Shown here: piece after piece, positions 7,582 through 12,135 of the stretch
How positions within the stretch are numbered: the first letter of the stretch is position 1
Layout of the letters: each line of letters starts with the position of its first letter
Assembly: GCA_043800975.1 (NCBI GenBank)
Contig: JAZDMK010000087.1
Coordinates: 1 to 12,135, forward strand
DNA length: 12,135 nt
Direction of reading: 5' to 3'
Source: JAZDMK01 sp043800975
GTDB taxonomy: Bacteria > Bacteroidota > Bacteroidia > Bacteroidales > JAHJDW01
Notes under the pieces: model-generated
Database searches by the model: none
What the model saw: the letters and a program-made list of their open reading frames with translations, nothing else
Told to the model about the DNA's origin: nothing
Program-made: the position numbers and the translations under genes

Positions 7582-8349
7582 ATGCAACAGAACGATTTGA
7601 TTCCTCCTGTGCTTGCACGTTTCTACGATGTTATTTATGAATCGATCCGTCATGAAACGGATTCCAATTTTTATTTAAAGAAAATTAAAGAAGCAGGAGG
7701 CCCTGTTCTGGAAACGGGAAGTGGCACGGGTCGGTTCTTTCGCAATGCATTAAAAACCGGAGCCGATATTTATGGGATCGATGTCAGCGAAAATATGCTG
7801 GAAGTATTAAAACAAAATCTTGCTCCCGAAGAACATTTTCGAATTTCCTGTCAGGACATTTGCACGTTTTCATTTCAAAATAAATTTAAACTTATCATTG
7901 CTCCTTTTCGTGTGATGATGCATGTTACAAAACCTTATCAGCAGTTACAAGCTTTGAATAATGTTGCAAAACATCTGGATGAAGACGGCATTTTTATATT
8001 TGACACATTTGTTCCTTCTCTCTCAATTATGCTCAATGGTTTACCACCAACTGTTGATTTTGAAGGTGAATATGCACCCGGATGCAAACTTCGCAGAACC
8101 TCCTCTGCTCAAGCTGACCTTGTTGATCAATTAACACATATTAAAATGCAATTCGACTGGGAAGAGAACAATCAGTGGCATACTGATACCTGGAAGACTG
8201 ATTTGTATTTTTATTTCCGTACCGAACTGGAACATCTAATCGAAAGAAGCGATCTTGTGCTTGAAAAATTTTATGGTACATTTGATGAAACACCTCTTAA
8301 TAAAGAATCAAAAGAATTTCTCCTGATTTGTAAAAAAAGATTTACATGA
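7582..8349 (+). CDS. Class I SAM-dependent methyltransferase
   Basis: Soluble 255-residue Rossmann-fold methyltransferase. The ATG at 7582, four bases after the MBOAT stop, is chosen over the in-frame ATG at 7540, which lies inside the MBOAT gene and adds an unconserved-looking N-terminus. Motif I is VLETGSGTGRF (42-52). The acidic residue binding the ribose hydroxyls is probably Asp68 in IYGIDVSENML (63-73). Motif IV-like IIAPFRVMMHV spans 105-115, followed by HLDEDGIFIFDTF (131-143). The C-terminal half (about 150-255) is beta-rich, as in small-molecule methyltransferases. The substrate is not predictable. Its place behind an O-acyltransferase suggests a sugar or lipid precursor, but this is inference. 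Its stop overlaps the next ATG. Confidence 0.85.
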   Translation: MQQNDLIPPVLARFYDVIYESIRHETDSNFYLKKIKEAGGPVLETGSGTGRFFRNALKTGADIYGIDVSENMLEVLKQNLAPEEHFRISCQDICTFSFQNKFKLIIAPFRVMMHVTKPYQQLQALNNVAKHLDEDGIFIFDTFVPSLSIMLNGLPPTVDFEGEYAPGCKLRRTSSAQADLVDQLTHIKMQFDWEENNQWHTDTWKTDLYFYFRTELEHLIERSDLVLEKFYGTFDETPLNKESKEFLLICKKRFT

Positions 8350-9074
8350 AAAAAATATTTTTTATTTCCATATTAATCCTGACCGTTTTTTCATCCTGTA
8401 ATTTATTTACAGGAAAGCGTGGAAAGATTGCCATCACTGCGATGGAAGCCATTCAGGAAAATCGTATTGATGAGACAGTTCAATATTTCGATATGAAATA
8501 TGATCCCAAAGTTAATTCTGATTCATTTAAACTTGGTTTACGCTTTTTTAGGAACAACCTTCTTTCCAGCTTTGGTACAGGATTAATTTTCACTTACGTT
8601 CAGACAGTTCCTGAAGGTGTCATGAACAACGTAAAATCGAAAGATTTTGCAACTAGTTTTGTGCAATTTGAAAACGCAAAATATTTTGGATATGTACGTG
8701 TTGTTTTTCTGAAGAAGACTGACAAAATTGTTAACATAAACATTCACGACACCATAAGCACAAAGCCTGATATGAGCCGCTTCTGGTATCACCTGGCTGC
8801 ACCCATTCTGATTGTTATATTTAATTTGTACGTATTGTTTTTATTGTACAAAAGTAAAATCAAACTAAAATGGATTGCGATGCTAGTTGTTGTATTATTT
8901 AATTTTCCAGCTTTACAATTCACTGCTTTGGGACAATATCAAATTGTGTTGCGTGATGAGTTTCTGATGGGTTTCGGATTGAACATGGCCGGTTATGAAT
9001 ATAGTACCATTGCAGCAGGTGTTCCGTTGGGCGGTTTGATAATGCTGGCTTTTCTGTCTTTCAGAAAAAAATAA
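8346..9074 (+). CDS. Putative lipoprotein with C-terminal membrane helices, unknown function
   Basis: 242 residues; I do not recognise the family. The N-terminus is a signal sequence ending in FSSC, so Cys18 is a plausible lipidation site of the SSC type common in this phylum. Residues about 20-145 form a mixed, presumably periplasmic domain (ITAMEAIQENRIDETVQYF..., then RVVFLKKTDKIVNINIHD). Three hydrophobic helices follow: about 148-168, 174-192 and 221-238, ending RKK. A lipid anchor followed by integral helices is unusual. Either the N-terminal segment is an uncleaved helix or the protein is a lipid-modified inner-membrane protein. It overlaps the methyltransferase stop by four bases (ATGA), so it is translationally coupled and last in the operon. 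A helper role for the acyltransferase/methyltransferase block is only inferred from position. Confidence 0.75.
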   Translation: MKKIFFISILILTVFSSCNLFTGKRGKIAITAMEAIQENRIDETVQYFDMKYDPKVNSDSFKLGLRFFRNNLLSSFGTGLIFTYVQTVPEGVMNNVKSKDFATSFVQFENAKYFGYVRVVFLKKTDKIVNINIHDTISTKPDMSRFWYHLAAPILIVIFNLYVLFLLYKSKIKLKWIAMLVVVLFNFPALQFTALGQYQIVLRDEFLMGFGLNMAGYEYSTIAAGVPLGGLIMLAFLSFRKK

Positions 9075-9125
9075 TACGAATAATTTTTTATCATTTTTGT
9101 TTCTGTAATTATTAAAAAAGATTTG

Positions 9126-9133
9126 TAAATTTG
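9126..9133 (+). promoter_or_regulatory. Bacteroidota -7 element for the 9165 gene
   Basis: TAAATTTG fits TAnnTTTG and lies 31 bases before the ATG at 9165. A TTTTG at 9095-9099 is too far upstream (26 bases) for a standard -33 box, so only the -7 element is called. Confidence 0.45.
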
Positions 9134-9164
9134 GTTTTATTAAGTCCTCAATAAACCAAATCAC

Positions 9165-10130
9165 ATGAAAAAAAACTTACTCCTTTTCACTGCATTAGCA
9201 CTCGTATTAACAACTAGCGTTTCAAATGCACAGCTTATCAATCCGGGATTCGAAACCTGGACCAATGACTTGCTTGTTCCAACAGCCATGAATCCCAATA
9301 GTGGCAATGGCATTACTGGCTGGTGGGATTATAATTTTTTTAATAATTCCATGTTGGGAAGCAGCCCGGTTTCAGTTACGCGCTGTTCCGACACTGTGCA
9401 TTCAGGAAGCTATTCTGTTCGTCTCGAAACAAAAGTGTACACGCCAACTTCATGGAACATCTATAAAAGCTGGGGTATCCCGTTTATTGGTCATGAATAC
9501 AATGACACACTCGGAATTTTATTTGACGGAAATGTAAATGCAACAAGTGTTGTATTCAGGCCTGGCATACCCTGTACAGAAAAATTAACGCAGTTCAAAT
9601 TTTGGTATCAATACAAACCTGTTGGTGGTGATACAGCAGAATGCCGTGTAGAACTCGTAAAGTTAAAAACTCCGGTTGCAGGTGGTTGGTTTAAATCAAA
9701 TGTTGCAACCGGCGGTTCCGGCTGGCAGCAGGCTACGATTGATTTTACGTATGTCAGTGCTGCAACACCGGATACGCTTTGGATATTATTCAGTTCATCC
9801 TCGCTCGACAGCAAACCCAAAGCGGGTAGTGTAATGTGGATTGATGATGCCAGCGTGACGCTTCCTATTGGCATTGAAGAAATGCTCGGAGAAGATAACA
9901 ACGTTGAAATATTCCCCAACCCTTCCATTGAAAATTTCTTCACAGTAAAATCATCCGATCCTATAGATGTCATTGAAATTTTTGATGCACTGGGTCAGAA
10001 AATAAAAGAAGATAATGTAAACAAACTTCTTGAGACGAATATTGCCACGAATGAATTTAAAACAGGAATTTATTATCTAAAAATACACAGCGGAGATAAA
10101 ATTCATTCGAAGAAAATTGTGATCCAGTAA
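9165..10130 (+). CDS. T9SS-secreted beta-sandwich protein
   Basis: 321-residue secreted protein. A signal peptide covers residues 1-22 (MKKNLLLFTALALVL, then TTSVSNA, cleaved before QLINPG). The body (about 24-234) opens with NPGFETW and contains HSGSYSVRLET, FKFWYQYKP, GSGWQQATIDFTY and VMWIDDASVTLP. This is the pattern of a carbohydrate-binding-like jelly roll, resembling the PCMD/CBM class seen in many Bacteroidota surface proteins. Residues 236-321 are a T9SS type A sorting domain with FPNPS at 250-254, FDALGQKIKE and a terminal KIVIQ. The gene is monocistronic, with its own promoter element after the operon. Glycan binding is plausible from the fold type, but no catalytic motif is visible and the ligand is unknown. 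Confidence 0.85.
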   Translation: MKKNLLLFTALALVLTTSVSNAQLINPGFETWTNDLLVPTAMNPNSGNGITGWWDYNFFNNSMLGSSPVSVTRCSDTVHSGSYSVRLETKVYTPTSWNIYKSWGIPFIGHEYNDTLGILFDGNVNATSVVFRPGIPCTEKLTQFKFWYQYKPVGGDTAECRVELVKLKTPVAGGWFKSNVATGGSGWQQATIDFTYVSAATPDTLWILFSSSSLDSKPKAGSVMWIDDASVTLPIGIEEMLGEDNNVEIFPNPSIENFFTVKSSDPIDVIEIFDALGQKIKEDNVNKLLETNIATNEFKTGIYYLKIHSGDKIHSKKIVIQ

Positions 10131-10254
10131 TAATATCCTGATTCGATTTTTGATTTTTAGTAATATGTACTTTTATTACGACAATTGCGGTGCTAAAGAA
10201 AAATAGCAGTAATTTGCAACGTTGTTTGAATAAACACTGACAATCACTCATTGC

Positions 10255-11295
10255 ATGAAAACCCTTAGCGGGAAAGCGAAACCGGATGGTCGTATTAAAT
10301 TAAAAGTACAAAGAATCATTGTCCTTTTTTCTGTATTAATTTTTGCAGGAAAACTGATTGCCTATTTTTTAACAAATTCGGTTGGAATTCTCACCGATGC
10401 ATTAGAAAGCACGGTCAATGTTATTACTGGTTTTATCAGTCTATACAGTATTTTTATTTCAATTAAACCCAAAGACAGAAACCATCCTTTCGGACATGGC
10501 AAAGCAGAATTTTTATCCGCATCACTGGAAGGAATATTAATAATCATCGCAGGCTTAATAATAATTTTTGAAGCGATCAAACGATTGTTCGAACCTTCCG
10601 TAATTGGACAGTTGGACATTGGTATCCTAATCGTGGCAGGAGCTGGCGCATTAAATTATGCTGTTGGATGGTACAGTATTTTCGTTGGAAGGAAAAACAA
10701 TTCAATCGCTTTGGTTTCCGGAGGCAAGCATTTGCAATCGGATACTTACTCTTCAATTGGACTTGTCGTCGGTTTAATTTTACTTTACTATACTGAAATT
10801 GCCTGGCTCGACAGTGCTATTGCTTTGTTGTTTGGCGCTATCATTATTATTACCGGTTATAAAATTTTAAAAGTAACGACATCTAATTTAACGGATGAAG
10901 CCGATTTTAAAATAATCGGTGAAATTTCTGATTTACTGAAAAAGAATAGAACAGATGACTGGATTGATGTTCATAATTTAAAGTTAGTTAAATACGGAAG
11001 CTCTTACCATATCACTTGTTGCCTTGTATTGCCATGGTACTGGAACATTGCACAGTCGCATGATGAAGGGGATAAATTAAAGAATGTCTTGACCAATCAT
11101 TTTTCAGGAGAAATTGTTTTTGGTATTCACACAGATCCTTGCTATCCCTATTTCTGTGAATACTGCAGAAAGAAGAATTGTGTTGAAAGGAAAAAAGATT
11201 TTTCTATAGAAATCGAATGGAGCACGGATAACATCATTAAAGAAAAAATCTGTGAACTTCAGAGTTCGAAAGCTGAAGATAACCCATCTCTTTAA
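10255..11295 (+). CDS. Cation diffusion facilitator (CDF) family metal transporter
   Basis: 346-residue inner-membrane antiporter of the CDF family, which exports divalent metals (typically Zn, Fe, Co, Cd or Mn) using the proton gradient. Six membrane helices are visible (about 20-40, 42-70, 85-108, 121-143, 163-180, 184-204), then a cytoplasmic C-terminal domain. Metal-site residues: helix 2 carries LTDALESTVNV (Asp48, Glu51, Asn55) and helix 5 carries KHLQSDTYSS (His159, Asp163). The loop motif NHPFGHGKAE (76-85) is typical. Helix 2 lacks the classical DxxxD or HxxxD pair, so the metal is uncertain. The tail (residues 292-311) contains HTDPC, then CEYC and NC before ER, a Cys-rich pattern I associate with one CDF subgroup; it could bind metal or sense it. 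No clear promoter or terminator is seen. The 124-base gap upstream makes it a separate unit. Confidence 0.92.
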   Translation: MKTLSGKAKPDGRIKLKVQRIIVLFSVLIFAGKLIAYFLTNSVGILTDALESTVNVITGFISLYSIFISIKPKDRNHPFGHGKAEFLSASLEGILIIIAGLIIIFEAIKRLFEPSVIGQLDIGILIVAGAGALNYAVGWYSIFVGRKNNSIALVSGGKHLQSDTYSSIGLVVGLILLYYTEIAWLDSAIALLFGAIIIITGYKILKVTTSNLTDEADFKIIGEISDLLKKNRTDDWIDVHNLKLVKYGSSYHITCCLVLPWYWNIAQSHDEGDKLKNVLTNHFSGEIVFGIHTDPCYPYFCEYCRKKNCVERKKDFSIEIEWSTDNIIKEKICELQSSKAEDNPSL

Positions 11296-11366
11296 TCAGC
11301 CGACCCGCATCCTCCTCTTCGAAAAAGCCCAAATTATTCAAAAATTAATTGGGATAATAATTTAAC

Positions 11367-11374
11367 TATCTTTA
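11367..11374 (+). promoter_or_regulatory. Weak -7-like element before the 11400 gene
   Basis: TATCTTTA matches TAnnTTTG except for the last base and lies 25 bases before the ATG at 11400. There is no -33 box at the usual distance. Confidence 0.3.
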
Positions 11375-11387
11375 TGAGCTAATAATG

Positions 11388-11393
11388 AGGAGG
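11388..11393 (+). promoter_or_regulatory. Perfect Shine-Dalgarno sequence AGGAGG
   Basis: AGGAGG is separated by six bases from the ATG at 11400, ideal spacing. This decides the start: the upstream in-frame ATG at 11385 overlaps the region just before the motif and would spoil the signal peptide. Strong Shine-Dalgarno motifs are rare in Bacteroidota, and no other gene in this window has one. Confidence 0.7.
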
Positions 11394-11399
11394 AAATGT

Positions 11400-11888
11400 A
11401 TGAACCCAAAAATTAAAACTATTTTCATCTTTCTAACATTAATAGTTGCAAACACACAGTTACATGCACAACAATCTACTCTTCCATCCGGTGGTGAAGC
11501 TACAGGAACGGGTGGCACTGTCAGCTATTCCATCGGGCAGGCAGCATACATTACCAATACGGGAGTAAACGGATCTGTTGCCGAAGGTGTTCAACAACCC
11601 TATGAAATATCTGTTATCACTGGTATTGAACAAACTAATATTCATCTATCTGCTTTCGTTTATCCCAATCCGGTAATTGACAAACTGGTTTTAAACATGA
11701 AAGATAATTCTTTCTCAGGGCTGATTTATCAACTGCTTGATGCTAACGGCAAACTTATCCTGATGAAGGAAATTACTGAAACTGAAACTACAATTCCAAC
11801 ACATCAACTCACAGCCGGCGCATACTTTTTGAAAATCATGCGCAGCGAAAAAGAAATAAAATCATTCAAGATTATTAAAAACAAATAG
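11400..11888 (+). CDS. Short T9SS type A cargo protein
   Basis: 162-residue secreted protein. The start is fixed by AGGAGG upstream and by the signal peptide (MNPKIKTIFIFLTLIVAN, cleaved near LHAQ/Q at residue 24). The mature part is very short. Residues 25-72 are a Gly/Ser/Thr-rich beta segment (LPSGGEATGTGGTVSYSIGQ, then NGSVAEGVQQPYEI), a pattern I recall from small Bacteroidota surface proteins. Residues 74-162 are a complete T9SS type A sorting domain with YPNP at 88-91, LLDANGKLI, GAYFLKI and a basic end (FKIIKNK). So more than half of the protein is the export signal. The next gene begins one base after the stop, so the two are surely cotranscribed and may act together at the cell surface. 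No enzymatic motif is present; function unknown. Confidence 0.82.
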   Translation: MNPKIKTIFIFLTLIVANTQLHAQQSTLPSGGEATGTGGTVSYSIGQAAYITNTGVNGSVAEGVQQPYEISVITGIEQTNIHLSAFVYPNPVIDKLVLNMKDNSFSGLIYQLLDANGKLILMKEITETETTIPTHQLTAGAYFLKIMRSEKEIKSFKIIKNK

Positions 11889-11889
11889 T

Positions 11890-12135
11890 ATGAAAAAATT
11901 ATTACTGTTTCTCGTCGGAATCATTGTAGCCGGAAGTCTGTCTGCACAGACTCCGCAAAAGATGACATACCAGGCTGTGGTAAGAGACGCCTCAAACCAG
12001 CTTGTGACCAATTCTCCGGTCGGGATGCAGATTAGCATTCTGCAGGGATCACCTACCGGAACTTTAGTTTATCAGGAAACATTAACCCCATCAACCAACG
12101 CAAACGGATTAGTAACTGTTGAAATTGGCGGTGGC
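11890..12135 (+). CDS. Secreted tail-fibre/adhesin-like protein, N-terminal part only
   Basis: An ATG at 11890, one base after the previous stop, opens a frame that continues to the right edge (82 residues, C-terminus missing). Residues 1-20 form a signal peptide (MKKLLLFLVGIIVAGSLSAQ). Residues 21-82 begin with TPQKMTYQAVVRDASNQLV and include LVYQETLTPSTNANGLVTVE. This N-terminal beta domain is common in large Bacteroidota surface proteins that go on to collagen-like, repeat or tail-spike/chaperone regions. The rest is outside the window, so the full product and any T9SS tail cannot be judged. Cotranscription with the short T9SS cargo is near certain from the spacing. Confidence 0.8.
   Translation, partial: MKKLLLFLVGIIVAGSLSAQTPQKMTYQAVVRDASNQLVTNSPVGMQISILQGSPTGTLVYQETLTPSTNANGLVTVEIGGG

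Larger units (their letters stand above)
11310..11394 (+). promoter_or_regulatory. Possible anti-Shine-Dalgarno pairing in the leader of the 11400 gene
   Basis: TCCTCCTC at 11310-11317 is perfectly complementary over eight bases to GAGGAGGA at 11387-11394, which contains the Shine-Dalgarno sequence of the 11400 gene. If transcripts start upstream of 11310 (for example read-through from the CDF gene), the ribosome site could be masked. A promoter at 11367 would remove this element. Structural role is inferred only. Confidence 0.25.

Noticed and set aside
9608..9973. 121-codon minus-strand open frame
   Set aside because: Fully antisense to the T9SS-secreted protein at 9165-10130, whose frame carries a signal peptide and sorting domain; the antisense product shows no coherent domain.
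10160..10179. Short inverted repeat GTAATA/TATTAC after the 9165 gene
   Set aside because: Only a six-base AT stem with an eight-base loop and no T-tract, so not a credible terminator.
10168..10216. Promoter-like TACTTTTA and TAATTTG before the CDF gene
   Set aside because: One has the wrong last base and the other has a spacer one base short; neither has a -33 partner.
11328..11353. Bulged hairpin CCCAA...TTGGG after the CDF gene
   Set aside because: The stem is interrupted and is followed by mixed AT sequence rather than a T-run, so it is not called a terminator.

Overview
The window looks like a chromosomal segment from a member of the Bacteroidota. It is AT-rich. Three proteins end in a type IX secretion (T9SS) type A sorting domain with the YPNP/FPNP hallmark. 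Several starts are preceded by the Bacteroidota -7 promoter element TAnnTTTG, and almost no gene has a Shine-Dalgarno sequence. It also carries a DUF1573 protein, an SSC-type lipobox and a Bacteroidota-type Lgt. The exact genus cannot be read from the sequence. I saw no rRNA, tRNA, CRISPR array, insertion sequence or phage gene, and no gene-free stretch longer than 300 bases.

Layout. (1) 1-1142, minus: lgt, prolipoprotein diacylglyceryl transferase, cut by the left edge. (2) 1308-3185, plus: a secreted Omp28-like protein with a thioredoxin-like CPYC domain, an Ig-like domain, a jelly-roll-like domain and a T9SS tail. (3) 3203-3238: a bidirectional terminator. It separates gene 2 from (4) 3270-4349, minus: an exported DUF1573 protein. 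(5) 4472-9074, plus: a five-gene block with junctions of -4, +5, +4 and -4 nt. It encodes an exported COG4099-type serine esterase, a membrane-anchored SGNH hydrolase, an AlgI-like MBOAT O-acyltransferase, a class I SAM methyltransferase and a putative lipoprotein with C-terminal membrane helices. (6) 9165-10130, plus: a T9SS-secreted beta-sandwich protein. (7) 10255-11295, plus: a cation diffusion facilitator transporter with a Cys-rich tail. (8) 11400-11888 and 11890 to the right edge, plus: a short T9SS cargo protein followed one base later by the start of a secreted protein with a tail-fibre/adhesin-like N-terminus.

How the genes work together. The five-gene block is the only obvious functional unit. 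MBOAT plus SGNH protein is the known architecture for moving acyl groups across the inner membrane onto an exported glycan, as in AlgI/AlgJ or DltB/DltD. Here the pair is bracketed by an exported esterase, a methyltransferase and an unknown membrane protein, with no glycosyltransferase nearby, so the acceptor is unknown. The other genes are mainly envelope and surface functions: Lgt for lipoproteins, T9SS cargo and metal efflux.

Four starts were set downstream of the longest possible reading frame: 4349, 5308, 7582 and 11400. They were chosen from signal peptides, promoter elements, ATGA overlaps and, at 11400, a perfect AGGAGG.
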